A stretch of 39,714 nucleotides of DNA from Bacillota bacterium (GTDB lineage: Bacteria > Bacillota > Clostridia > Lachnospirales > Lachnospiraceae), in the NCBI GenBank assembly GCA_023412855.1, contig JAEZRJ010000085.1, positions 1 through 39,714 of the forward strand, written 5' to 3'. Both the position numbers and the translations under genes were made by a program. Under the pieces are notes generated by a model. That model did not search any database, was not told the DNA's origin, and saw only the letters and a program-made list of their open reading frames with translations. Of this stretch, positions 9,001-16,562 are shown in pieces. Positions within the stretch are counted from its first letter, which is position 1, and each line of letters starts with the position of its first letter.

Positions 9001-10883
9001 TGCTGAACCACACCGGTTACAATACCGACGGAACGAATATTACAGGATATTTCAATGGAAAACTGCCGGGTAAAGGAATGATCAGAAATGCACAGAACAC
9101 GGTAAGCGGCAGTGAAGTATTGGACAGTCTGGCAGGCTTGCCCGACTTCGCCACAGAGGATGCGGATGTACGTAACCTGCTGATTGCATGGCAGAGTGCA
9201 TGGGTATCGGAATTCAATATCGATTACTTCAGGGTGGATACGGTGAAGCATGTAGAGGATACCACATGGGCAGCCTTCAAGAATGCATTGACCTTGATCG
9301 ATCCGGAGTTCAAGATGATCGGAGAGCAGTCGGGAGCAGGCTATGCCACTCCTGCGGGCAAGCTTCGGACCGGCGAGATGGATTCTCTGCTGGATTTCGA
9401 TTTCAATGACAAGGCCATTGATTTTACGACCGGAAAGATAAGCGATGTAGAGAACTTCTTAGGTAATAGAAACGAAGGGATCGATAATACCGCCATGATG
9501 GGAAGCTTTCTCAGCAGCCACGATGAGGATGGGCTCAGATATCGGCTGCAGACTGAAATGGGAATGAATGAGGAAAGCAGCTACGACGCGATGAAAGTGG
9601 CGGCAGCGCTTCAGATCACGGCCAAAGGACAGCCGGTTATCTACTATGGAGAAGAGTTAGGACTAACCGGAGCTAACAACTATCCTTATCAGACGAACCG
9701 TTATGATTTCGACTGGTCGATAGCGAATGACGATAATGATATGCTCAGCCATTACCGGACATTGCTTTCCATAAGACAAGACTATAGCGACGTATTTGCA
9801 AAGGGCAGCAGAAGTACCATACTGGTATCGGAAAAAGATGGATATGATATTTTTAAAAGAAGCTACAACGGAACGGATCTGTATGTCGCCCTGCAGACGA
9901 AGAGCCAGGCACAGCAAGTAAAGCTTAATATGGGCAAGGCAGGAGATTCCGTTACTGACCTGTACAGTGGAAATAAATATACGATAGCGGCGGACGGCAG
10001 CGTACAGATAACGATTCCGGGCGCAGCAGACGGCGGCTGTGCAGTCCTTGCAGTTACAGACCCGGGTAAGGAACCGGAGAAACCGGTTATCCCGGAAACG
10101 AACAAGCCGGGAACCAATACATCGGCCGGCGCATCGGGCAGTGGCTCATCCTCTGCTTCGGTAAGCGGCAGCGGCAGTCCGCAGATAATGGTCGACTGGA
10201 ACCGTATTGCCTCTGAAATGAGAAATCAGGCAGCGGGCGGCAATACCAGCGGCAAAGCACCGGTAAAGAATGTACTGACAGGCAATCATATTATAGTTCC
10301 TTTCGATGTAATGCAAATATTGAGCGGGCAGCAGATGACATTGGCAATGCATACCGGAGAGAATATCGCCTTCAGTATCGGAGGTGAGAACATACCGAAA
10401 ACGATAAAAACCGGCGGACTGAATTTGACAATACGTCAGGGTAAGTCGGCAATTCCTGCAGCTTTGATCGATGAAAAAGTGAAAGATACCGTAACAAGCA
10501 GACAGATTTCTGTAGTGAGCCGGGACAGTTTTGGTATGGTAGTGAATATGCATCCGGCCCTTGGGGTAGAGAACGCGAACAATTATGCGAATCTGTACCG
10601 CTATAACGAGCAGCGAAAGCAGATGGAATATCTTGGATCTTTCCGTATCACAGATAACGGACAGGCGATGTTTGGTATTACGGGCGGCGGCGAGTATCTG
10701 GTTACCGTCACAAAGACATTGCCTGCGGAGAAGGTGGGAGGAATGTATACGATCATAAAAGGAGATACATTATCGGACATTGCGGCAAGATTCGGAGTGA
10801 AGCTTAAGGATTTGATTACAGCGAATCCGGGAATTGCCAATGCGAACAGGATTAGTCCCGGACAGCAAATTACCCTTCCATAA
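6063..10883 (+). CDS. Secreted multi-module GH13 alpha-amylase/pullulanase with LysM tail
   Basis: A 1606-residue exported starch hydrolase. The signal peptide (1-30) ends in AKA-A. Four E-set/CBM-like beta-sandwich modules follow (about 37-412; two carry LAGNMTDW or LAGDMNGW). Next come two pullulanase-associated CBM41-like modules (about 418-640; YTRPGGDYDNWNIYTW) and another sandwich region to about 848. The GH13 barrel runs from about 850 to 1240: DVVLNH (978-983), FRVD with nucleophile D1059, acid/base E1088 in MIGEQ, and H1153-D1154. A Ser/Gly/Pro linker (about 1330-1375), an unassigned domain and one LysM (1561-1606) finish the chain. LysM implies retention on peptidoglycan. The ribosome site is GGGGG. 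Substrate (alpha-1,4 versus alpha-1,6) is unresolved. Confidence 0.95.
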   Translation: MKNVCKRLISYLLVSVMILSMLPSLPAKAAEKGANLVPNIEPDGQVTFYYEGDGTEEEVYVKGSWDASWEQYFYMAKAENDFWSVTSTGLDAGKSYEYGIMVKKTGDTEAGWINQPNQSAAGANPQIIRNPKTNANGTVTFYYYPSSGEAAGDIKVTYTDSEEHSAEVGFAQDANYPTVYSATTGVLNGTYTYELSVGGIPISHYNSNTDTFTVSGSAPEADPSKQSPVIEDGGSVTFYYYDPTASEVKLAGNMTDWVTGACPMTYDGASGYWSVTLTQQQNGNYEYKFIINGSSWQKDPLNMGTGDNSTYTVTNGYISDVVSPVVNGKTVTFYYKGASTDTVVLAGDMNGWKPDGEDAAYMTDYDASSGLWSMTLRLEPGTYSYKYVVNGAWIKDPANAATQDGNSTFTVAELPEGYYTYNIYYYDTRHTGQKDAALWIWEDGGAAGKEYHFTGQETIEGHTWLKAELDLNINNLSVIPKKYSSGAVDWGWQDVTRGHDFTGVDTARNLYLIFGDPIAYTECPDLSAISEEDRYVVVEYTRPGGDYDNWNIYTWNSGYGSEVIVPFEKTADGKAIAKVPVTKSVAELNFCVRRSETGNPWAEKDGGDHSVKIPADQTIAKARLVQNKGVTEILPYNIGYEIDAAAGSVSFYYRDNALFRDGRQGELADKVKVCIDGVPGEESTDTIHNMTYDTKNERYVYVHNSLTEGEHTYCYFIDNERKLDAYNTKTDASGLMSVYEYHSFAAQVGTSLAYASMDYNDNNLLTIELTDDQGQPIEEMEATEITADLSSLGGTKTPVDPELMALSFGVRYSTAAGRAALPVTVKDQYGNIYTGSAEVEIKAREKGVDFDWDEAVIYFAVTDRFFDGNAANNDTDGIGDYNTGVNGSSSYHGGDLAGITQKLDYLQELGVNTVWITPIVENYMADGLSTDVAGVKSYGYHGYWASNFEKLNPHLGSEAELHTLVDELHSRGMKLMVDVVLNHTGYNTDGTNITGYFNGKLPGKGMIRNAQNTVSGSEVLDSLAGLPDFATEDADVRNLLIAWQSAWVSEFNIDYFRVDTVKHVEDTTWAAFKNALTLIDPEFKMIGEQSGAGYATPAGKLRTGEMDSLLDFDFNDKAIDFTTGKISDVENFLGNRNEGIDNTAMMGSFLSSHDEDGLRYRLQTEMGMNEESSYDAMKVAAALQITAKGQPVIYYGEELGLTGANNYPYQTNRYDFDWSIANDDNDMLSHYRTLLSIRQDYSDVFAKGSRSTILVSEKDGYDIFKRSYNGTDLYVALQTKSQAQQVKLNMGKAGDSVTDLYSGNKYTIAADGSVQITIPGAADGGCAVLAVTDPGKEPEKPVIPETNKPGTNTSAGASGSGSSSASVSGSGSPQIMVDWNRIASEMRNQAAGGNTSGKAPVKNVLTGNHIIVPFDVMQILSGQQMTLAMHTGENIAFSIGGENIPKTIKTGGLNLTIRQGKSAIPAALIDEKVKDTVTSRQISVVSRDSFGMVVNMHPALGVENANNYANLYRYNEQRKQMEYLGSFRITDNGQAMFGITGGGEYLVTVTKTLPAEKVGGMYTIIKGDTLSDIAARFGVKLKDLITANPGIANANRISPGQQITLP

Positions 10884-10913
10884 ATATTGCACTTTTTTGA
10901 TTTCAATAAAAAG

Positions 10914-10954
10914 CCGGTGCACCGCTTTTGAAAGCGGGTGCACCGGTCTCTTTG
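10914..10954 (+). terminator. Terminator after the amylase gene
   Basis: CCGGTGCACCGCTTT (10914-10928) pairs with AAAGCGGGTGCACCGG (10931-10946) with one bulged G, followed by TCTCTTTGATTT. The stem is strong and the T-tract imperfect. Confidence 0.7.
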
Positions 10955-11139
10955 ATTTATTCAATTAATATCCTGTAAAAACATTATCCGAATACCGCAC
11001 ATCTTCCCGCTTTCCATGTAATAAATCGCAGCACCTTCTACTTTTTCTTAATTTTATAAATAATGTATAAGATTTTCCCTGCCAAATTGTATTATTTCAA
11101 TAAAATATGAAGGAAGGCTGCGGAAAAAGGAAGACATGA

Positions 11140-11168
11140 TTGACATACTTAAGTTTCGGTAGTATATT
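11140..11168 (+). promoter_or_regulatory. Promoter of the ROK-GH9 operon
   Basis: TTGACA (11140-11145), an exact 17-bp spacer and TATATT (11163-11168). The start point is expected near 11175, giving a leader of about 158 nt. A dyad lies immediately downstream. Confidence 0.8.
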
Positions 11169-11180
11169 GAAAACACAAAA

Positions 11181-11207
11181 TGTAAACGTTTTCAGAAAAG
11201 GTTTACA
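11181..11207. promoter_or_regulatory. cre-type box inside a 27-bp near-perfect dyad
   Basis: TGTAAACGTTTTCA (11181-11194) matches the catabolite-responsive consensus TGWAANCGNTNWCA at every position. The full 27 bp is also an inverted repeat: TGTAAAC/GTTTACA outer arms (11181-11187, 11201-11207) and TTTTC/GAAAA inner arms, with mismatches only at one internal pair and the centre. It starts about 6 nt after the predicted start point, where bound CcpA or another LacI-family repressor would block transcription. As RNA it would also form a hairpin. Confidence 0.7.
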
Positions 11208-11332
11208 GAGAGCTTTGGATGTTTTATATTTTGCGGATTGTTACAGACTATGCCGTCTGCCTGGAAAACGGATGGACTATCTGAAATAAAAAAGATAATG
11301 AATAACGGAAATAAAAGTTAGGAGGAAGTATT

Positions 11333-12271
11333 TTGGATACCTATTTGGCATTGGATTTCGGCGGAACAAAGCTGCTGATCGGAGAATTGGACGAGGAAGG
11401 CCGCGTTTTGCAAAGCAAGAGGTACCATACCGGACTGAACAATCAAAAAGAGGCCACGGATACGATTTTGAATGACCTGGCGGATTATGTAGAGACAGTA
11501 GGCATTCAGGGCAAGCTGAGGGCAGCAGGACTTGGTATCGTCGGAATCGTGGATAATAGAAGGGGAGAATGGGTTTCCATTAACCACGAGATAACAGGAC
11601 CGCCGGTTCCGATTGCGGCTATGATAGCCAAACGGCTTGGCGTGCCCTGCGCTGTTGATAACGATGTGAGAAGTGCTACTGCGGCGGAGCTTATGCTCGG
11701 ACAGGGCAGAACATCATCAGATTTTATTTATCTGAACGTGGGTACCGGGCTGGCGGCAGGCTTTGTCTGTGGCGGAAAGATTATGCGCGGGGCCAACTGC
11801 AACGCAGGAGAAATCGGACACATGGTCGTGGACTTGAGCAGAAGGGAGTATTGTGTGTGCGGCCGGGAAGGCTGTGTGGAAAATACGGTTTCCGGTATCG
11901 GCTTCACGAGACAGATTACAGAGCATGGGTTGCCGGAGCTTCTGGATGCCGGAAAAAGAGCGGATGTGGTGCGCCTGTTTCAATGTGCGGACGACGGGCT
12001 GAAAGAATGTGTTGAAATTACAGAATATGCGGCAGAAGCACTGGCGTGTGTTATAATGAATCTTGTGAGAGTAAGTGACCCGGATACGGTTATTTTGGGT
12101 GGAGGTGTCATCAGCGACGGATGGCTGATGGAGAAGGTAAACAGATATCTCGCCCCCGAAACGATGCGCGGCGTAACAAACGGCGTGGTGTTTTCCAGCT
12201 TCGATCTGCGCCATGCGGGTCTGATTGGAGCAGCTACTCTCGGCATGCTGCTCATAAAAGGAGACAATTGA
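11333..12271 (+). CDS. ROK-family sugar kinase
   Basis: A 312-residue cytosolic kinase that phosphorylates a hexose or amino sugar with ATP. Visible are the phosphate loop LALDFGGTK near the N-terminus, NAGEIGHMVV around the zinc histidine, and the ROK zinc cysteines C174, C176 and C181 in CVCGREGCVE. There is no N-terminal DNA-binding domain, so it is an enzyme, not a NagC/XylR-type repressor. The start is TTG at 11333 after GGAGGA. Its stop overlaps the GH9 start by one base, so the two are coupled. Glucose, glucosamine or N-acetylglucosamine are all possible; the context favours an amino sugar or glucose. Confidence 0.93.
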   Translation: MDTYLALDFGGTKLLIGELDEEGRVLQSKRYHTGLNNQKEATDTILNDLADYVETVGIQGKLRAAGLGIVGIVDNRRGEWVSINHEITGPPVPIAAMIAKRLGVPCAVDNDVRSATAAELMLGQGRTSSDFIYLNVGTGLAAGFVCGGKIMRGANCNAGEIGHMVVDLSRREYCVCGREGCVENTVSGIGFTRQITEHGLPELLDAGKRADVVRLFQCADDGLKECVEITEYAAEALACVIMNLVRVSDPDTVILGGGVISDGWLMEKVNRYLAPETMRGVTNGVVFSSFDLRHAGLIGAATLGMLLIKGDN

Positions 12272-14640
12272 TGAGAGAAGAATTCCGAAAAGAATTAGAG
12301 GATAGCTTATATATTCATTCCATGCTGCCCCTCCATAAGGAACGGTCATTGGAAGCGGCGTTTCCGAATAAGAAGGTACTTGACCGAAGGGAAGTATGGA
12401 CGGAGAAGGAGAGGATGAGTGTTCCGGCTGCGGGAGAGAGAGGAAGTCTGCGTGTTTTGACGGAGGGAGAGGAAACGTGTGTGAGTATTACGGCCCCTCT
12501 TCGCAGTGACAGGTGGCCGGAGGGGGCGCCGGAGGACGGTGATTATAGTAATTTCGGAACGGCCGGGATACATTTTCCTCTGTCTGGAGAGAATCTGACT
12601 TCCTACAACAGGCTACATTTCCAGGTACGTCCGGAGGTGAAGGGTGCAGAGGTAGTGCATCTGAATGTCGGAATTAGAAACGACGGAGAGATCAAGATAC
12701 CGGATCCTTATATGCGGGAAGGATTTACGGTGTTCGACCTGAACAACATGGAATGGAACGAATGCTTTTGGGAATTTCCAAGCCTTCCCAGAGATAAGGT
12801 AACGGAAATCCTCTTTTATATCTTTATGAGCGGACAGGATGTTACTATGGGAGAAGAAGCCACTTACTATTATAAGGATATTGTTTTTGAACAGGTGGAG
12901 AATCCTGAAAAAGAGCTTGGATGGGAATGCGCGGAAAACAGTATCGTGTTGTCCGGCGCAGGCTACTTTGTACAGGGAGAAAAAAATGCAATGGCCAGCG
13001 TGCCGGCGGATTCCTTCGAGGTCATCGAGGAGAATACGGGGAAAAGCGTATACCGAGGCGCGGTCGAACTGGTGCAAAATAAAAATGGACGTTTCCGGAC
13101 ACTCGATTTTTCTAAGGTAAGCGTCGAAGGGACTTATTACCTGCAGGCGGGCGAGGTGCGGAGCCAAAGCTTTGAGATTACGGAAAATCTGATGGAAGAA
13201 AATGTATGGCGTGTGTTGAACTTTTTGTACGGCGAGAGGTGCGGAATGCCCATCACGGGCAAGCATGGAACATGCCATCAGGATATCGCAGCTAAGCACG
13301 AAGGAGTTACTATATCCTTTGCAGGCGGTTGGCACGATGCCGGGGATGTTTCCCAGCAGAGTGCCCAGACAGGAGAAATAGTACACGCCCTTTTAGAAGC
13401 GGCGGCAGGCTATCGGGGTAAAAATATCCTTTTATATAAAAGAATTGTGGAGGAAGCGCGTTGGGGACTCGATTTTATCTTAAGGACGCGGTTTAAAGAC
13501 GGCTATCGCGCTACAAGCGCAGGGGCTACGAGATGGACGAATAATTTGATCGGCGATATGGATGACGTGGAGACAAGGGTGTACAACCATGCCTATGAAA
13601 ATTTTCTCTTTGCGGGAATAGAAGCCTATGCTTACCTGCAGCTTAAGGAGGAGGACGGGAACGTGGCCTGGGGTAGTCTGGAGGCGGCAAAGGCAGATTT
13701 CGCCTTTGCGGAGGAGCGCTTTGAAAAGTTCGGCATGGAAGCGGTGCAGATGTTCGAGCACACTTATAATTCGGGGTTTTCTCAATATTATGCGGTCATC
13801 GTATGGGCTGCTTCCTACTTGTATGAAGCGACGGGCGAGGAAGTGTATGCGAAGAAAGCGGAAAACTGGTGCGACAAGCTGCTTCGATGCCAGGAAACCG
13901 GAGCAGCAGGGCTTCCTTTTGAAGGATTCTTCTATCGGGAGGAAGACCACCGGACTATCGTACATTTCAATCATCAATCCAGAGAACAGCAGTTCATGCA
14001 GGCATTGACGGAAATCTGCCGTTCCCAGCCGGAGTCTTCGAAGCGTCCTCTATGGGAAGAAGCGATGAAACGCTACGGAAGATATTTAAAGGCTATTGCG
14101 GGCAATACTGCACCCTATGGAATGCTTCCCGCAGGTGTTCACAAGATAGATGAATGCGAGGATGAAAAAGTGTTCCCGTACCTTCATTTGATGTGCTCCT
14201 ACGAGCAGGAAAAGGAAAACTATAAGGAACAGCTTGCTAATGGAACACCGGTGGCGAAGGGCTATGTACTGCGCAATTTCCCGGTTTGGTTCTCCTTTCG
14301 GGGCAATACGGCGGTGATGCTGGCAGAGGGCAAGGCGGCATCCCTGCTCGGCCGGTACTTCGGTGATGAGGAGCTTCTTCAGATAGGAAGGGAGCAGCTT
14401 TATTGGATATTCGGCAAGAATCCTTTCGGACAGTCCCTCATGTATGGGGCAGGCAGCCGGTATCCGGCGCAGTATGCGGTATTTCCGGGCGAAAGTGTGG
14501 GTGAGCTTCCGGTGGGAATCGAGACGTTTGGCAATGAAGATGTGCCCTATTGGCCTCAAGGCAACAACGCCACCTACCGCGAGGTATGGACGTCGTCGGC
14601 GTGCCGGTGGCTCTGGCTGGCGGCAGATTATACAGCTTAA
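12271..14640 (+). CDS. Cytoplasmic glycoside hydrolase family 9
   Basis: A 789-residue enzyme with no signal peptide. An N-terminal beta-sandwich (about 60-220) is followed by a CelD-type Ig-like domain (about 225-305) and the GH9 (alpha/alpha)6 barrel. GGWHDAGD places D356 and D359 as the nucleophilic-water aspartates; the C-terminal TYREVWTSS places E771 as the acid. GH9 is best known for endoglucanases, but intracellular members include beta-glucosidase-like enzymes and exo-beta-D-glucosaminidases. With a ROK kinase upstream and NagB downstream, cleavage of imported chito- or cello-oligosaccharides is likely. The ATG at 12271 follows AAAGGAGA; the frame stays open upstream but only inside the kinase gene. 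Confidence 0.92.
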   Translation: MREEFRKELEDSLYIHSMLPLHKERSLEAAFPNKKVLDRREVWTEKERMSVPAAGERGSLRVLTEGEETCVSITAPLRSDRWPEGAPEDGDYSNFGTAGIHFPLSGENLTSYNRLHFQVRPEVKGAEVVHLNVGIRNDGEIKIPDPYMREGFTVFDLNNMEWNECFWEFPSLPRDKVTEILFYIFMSGQDVTMGEEATYYYKDIVFEQVENPEKELGWECAENSIVLSGAGYFVQGEKNAMASVPADSFEVIEENTGKSVYRGAVELVQNKNGRFRTLDFSKVSVEGTYYLQAGEVRSQSFEITENLMEENVWRVLNFLYGERCGMPITGKHGTCHQDIAAKHEGVTISFAGGWHDAGDVSQQSAQTGEIVHALLEAAAGYRGKNILLYKRIVEEARWGLDFILRTRFKDGYRATSAGATRWTNNLIGDMDDVETRVYNHAYENFLFAGIEAYAYLQLKEEDGNVAWGSLEAAKADFAFAEERFEKFGMEAVQMFEHTYNSGFSQYYAVIVWAASYLYEATGEEVYAKKAENWCDKLLRCQETGAAGLPFEGFFYREEDHRTIVHFNHQSREQQFMQALTEICRSQPESSKRPLWEEAMKRYGRYLKAIAGNTAPYGMLPAGVHKIDECEDEKVFPYLHLMCSYEQEKENYKEQLANGTPVAKGYVLRNFPVWFSFRGNTAVMLAEGKAASLLGRYFGDEELLQIGREQLYWIFGKNPFGQSLMYGAGSRYPAQYAVFPGESVGELPVGIETFGNEDVPYWPQGNNATYREVWTSSACRWLWLAADYTA

Positions 14641-14683
14641 AATATAGAAGATTAATATTAGTGTGAAAAATGGATTTCCACAG

Positions 14684-14734
14684 TATAATTTAGTATGCTT
14701 GCAAATATTGTGCCTAATATGTGCTCGCACATAT
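14684..14734 (+). promoter_or_regulatory. nagB promoter -10 and downstream operator-like dyad
   Basis: A TATAAT hexamer (14684-14689) has only a weak -35 (GTGTGA, 14661-14666). About 21 nt after the predicted start lies an 18-bp perfect dyad, ATATGTGC-TC-GCACATAT (14717-14734). It may be an operator or a leader hairpin, giving nagB control separate from the GH9 gene upstream. Confidence 0.5.
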
Positions 14735-14776
14735 GGCCCAAAGTTTGCAGGCTATGAGAAAGGCATGGTTATTAAA

Positions 14777-15505
14777 ATGAAAATTACAGTTATGAAAACG
14801 GAACGCGATTTCGATGTAGCGGCTGCGTGGCGTATTATCGGACAAATGCTGGAAAAGCCGAATGCGGTCATCGGCCTGTCCACGGGGCAGACGACGAAGA
14901 ACATGCACCGGATCGTCAGTGATATTTATAAGGATTTCCCCTTCGATACGTCTAAGGTAACCATATTCAACGTAGATGAGCTTACCAACCTGGACCGCTC
15001 CTATCCGGGAAGCTGTTACACGATGATATATGAGCAGATTATAAAGAATCTGGGGATTCCCGATGAAAACTTTATCATGCCTCTTACCTTCTCCGATGAT
15101 TTCGATGCTGAGTGCACGAAGTTCGAGAACGCTTTGCGGGAACGCGGCGGGGCGGATTTGCAGATGCTTGGCATCGGCTGGAATGGTCATATCGGCATCA
15201 ACCAGCCGGGCACACCCTTCGAGCGCCATACGTGGGTATCCCCCATGGACCCGATTTTCGAAGAAAAGGTGCGCAGGGAGACGAAGGTACCTGATGACTA
15301 CCCGCTGGGCGGCCTGACGAGGGGTATCGTAGATATCATGCAAACGAGAAAAATCGTGCTGATAGCTAAGGGTGAGAGCAAGGCGGAAATCATCGAAAAA
15401 GCGGTGCGCGGCCCTATCACCACTGACATTCCGGCCTCCGTCATCCAGCTTCATCCTAATTGTGAAGTACTGCTCGATGAGGCGGCGGCCAGCAGGCTGA
15501 TATAA
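14777..15505 (+). CDS. nagB: Glucosamine-6-phosphate deaminase
   Basis: A 242-residue cytosolic enzyme that converts glucosamine 6-phosphate to fructose 6-phosphate and ammonia. Signatures are GLSTGQTTKNMHRIV (phosphate-binding loop) and LGIGWNGHIGINQPG, the NagB/GamA hallmark that separates it from 6-phosphogluconolactonases. Its length equals that of short Bacillus NagB/GamA proteins. An ATG at 14765 is possible, but family alignment favours MKITVM at 14777; the nearest AAAGG is about 12 nt upstream. The 136-nt gap after the GH9 gene carries its own -10 and a dyad. It supplies the last step for the kinase-hydrolase pair upstream. Confidence 0.93.
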   Translation: MKITVMKTERDFDVAAAWRIIGQMLEKPNAVIGLSTGQTTKNMHRIVSDIYKDFPFDTSKVTIFNVDELTNLDRSYPGSCYTMIYEQIIKNLGIPDENFIMPLTFSDDFDAECTKFENALRERGGADLQMLGIGWNGHIGINQPGTPFERHTWVSPMDPIFEEKVRRETKVPDDYPLGGLTRGIVDIMQTRKIVLIAKGESKAEIIEKAVRGPITTDIPASVIQLHPNCEVLLDEAAASRLI

Positions 15506-15542
15506 TAGCCGGACTTGTTCCGGTATATTAAAATGCTCAGAC

Positions 15543-15580
15543 AAAAGCGGTGAAAAATAAAAATTTTTCCCGCTTTTTAT
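15543..15580 (+). terminator. Terminator after nagB
   Basis: AAAAGCGG (15543-15550) pairs with CCGCTTTT (15569-15576), and an inner GAAAAAT/ATTTTTC stem extends it; a T-rich run follows. A TATAAT (15597-15602) just beyond probably serves the next gene. Confidence 0.85.
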
Positions 15581-15659
15581 TTTTAGGCAGTTGTAGTATA
15601 ATCACGAATAAAAATAAAGAAGCTTTTTATGTTCAAGTAAATTTGGAGGGGAAAAGGAT

Positions 15660-16181
15660 ATGGATAAAAAAGTATTGGCAGAAGTGATAGTGAATCAAAC
15701 ACGCCGTGCTCTGTGGGAAGTAAAAAATGTAATCGATTGTGTGCCGGACGAGCTATGGGATAAAAAATACTGTGAAATGCCTTGCTGGAAGCATATCTAT
15801 CACATGCTTCACTCCCTGGACCTGTGGTATATCAACCCGAGAGACAAAGACTATACGGAGCCGGACATACATGAGAAGGATTTGAACAATCTGGATGCAA
15901 TTTCTTGCAGGTGTCTTTCGAAGGAAGAGATAAACAGTTATTTTTTTGCTACTGAGAAGAAAATTGAGGCCTACGTTGCAGCGCTTTCGGATGAAGAACT
16001 GAGTACGAAGCCGCAGGATTGCGAATATGATAGATTTACTTTGATTTTGGCACAGTTCCGGCACTTGCACAGCCATATGGGAATGATCATGGGCTTTATT
16101 ATTGCAGATACTGGTCTGTGGCCGAGAGTGCTGGGTCTGGAGAAGCCTTTTCCTGTCGGAGAATATGATAAATATTTTTAG
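15660..16181 (+). CDS. DinB-like four-helix-bundle protein
   Basis: A 173-residue protein resembling the DinB/YfiT superfamily, many of whose members are metal-dependent thiol transferases or are of unknown role. Candidate metal ligands are a histidine in KHIYHMLHSLD and those in the C-terminal HLHSHMGMI, in the order the family uses. There is no signal peptide or membrane segment, so it is cytosolic. It follows a GGAGGGG ribosome site and is closed by its own terminator, so it appears monocistronic. The substrate is unknown, and stress induction should not be assumed from the family name. Confidence 0.75.
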   Translation: MDKKVLAEVIVNQTRRALWEVKNVIDCVPDELWDKKYCEMPCWKHIYHMLHSLDLWYINPRDKDYTEPDIHEKDLNNLDAISCRCLSKEEINSYFFATEKKIEAYVAALSDEELSTKPQDCEYDRFTLILAQFRHLHSHMGMIMGFIIADTGLWPRVLGLEKPFPVGEYDKYF

Positions 16182-16228
16182 GAAAGAGAAAATAGTACAT
16201 TAAACGATAGAAAATGATGAAATAAATG

Positions 16229-16266
16229 CCCCGATAATGGCTTTATGGTCTAATCGGGGTATTTTC
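16229..16266 (+). terminator. Terminator after the DinB-like gene
   Basis: CCCCGAT (16229-16235) pairs with ATCGGGG (16253-16259), followed by TATTTTCC. Confidence 0.75.
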
Positions 16267-16284
16267 CGCTTTTGCGGATAGTGA

Positions 16285-16341
16285 TTGACTTGGAGACGTA
16301 TATGGAGTATGATAAGTATGAAAAGTATAACTAGTATAACT
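16285..16341 (+). promoter_or_regulatory. Promoter and tandem 9-mer before the AbrB-like gene
   Basis: TTGACT (16285-16290), a 17-bp spacer and TATGAT (16308-16313). The leader then carries two perfect head-to-tail copies of AGTATAACT (16324-16332 and 16333-16341). That is a plausible binding site for autoregulation by the AbrB-like product; the binding is inference. Confidence 0.6.
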
Positions 16342-16355
16342 CAAGGGAGAAAATT

Positions 16356-16562
16356 ATGGAAAAAGATAAATATATAGGGATTTGTAAAGTTGGAGAAAAA
16401 GGGCAAATTGTCATTCCAAAAGAGGCAAGAGATATGTTCAATATAAGGCCGGGGGATTCAATTATTGTATTATGCGATATACAAAAGGGAATAGCACTTG
16501 TAAAATCAGATGTAATTGAAAGTATGAGCGATGAAATATTGGGTGGCGATAATGGAAAATAA
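16356..16562 (+). CDS. AbrB/MazE/SpoVT-type DNA-binding protein
   Basis: A 68-residue swapped-hairpin AbrB-fold protein. The motif GEKGQIVIPKEARDMFNIRPGD covers almost the whole DNA-binding fold; it is typically dimeric. MazE antitoxins share the fold, but no toxin gene is adjacent, so a transcriptional regulator is more likely. Its last 11 bases overlap the acyltransferase start, which ties the two in one coupled transcript. The ribosome site is AAGGGAG. AT content rises here relative to the upstream genes. Confidence 0.9.
   Translation: MEKDKYIGICKVGEKGQIVIPKEARDMFNIRPGDSIIVLCDIQKGIALVKSDVIESMSDEILGGDNGK

Noticed and set aside
8478..9251. 257-codon minus-strand frame inside the amylase gene
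   Set aside because: Shadow of the GH13 barrel, which has all catalytic motifs in the plus frame.
12121..12270. Upstream extension of the GH9 gene
   Set aside because: The open frame overlaps the ROK kinase coding sequence; the ATG at 12271 has a good ribosome site and the standard one-base overlap.
16356..16562. MazE-type antitoxin of a toxin-antitoxin pair
   Set aside because: No MazF, PIN or RelE-like toxin is adjacent; the overlapping partner is a membrane acyltransferase.
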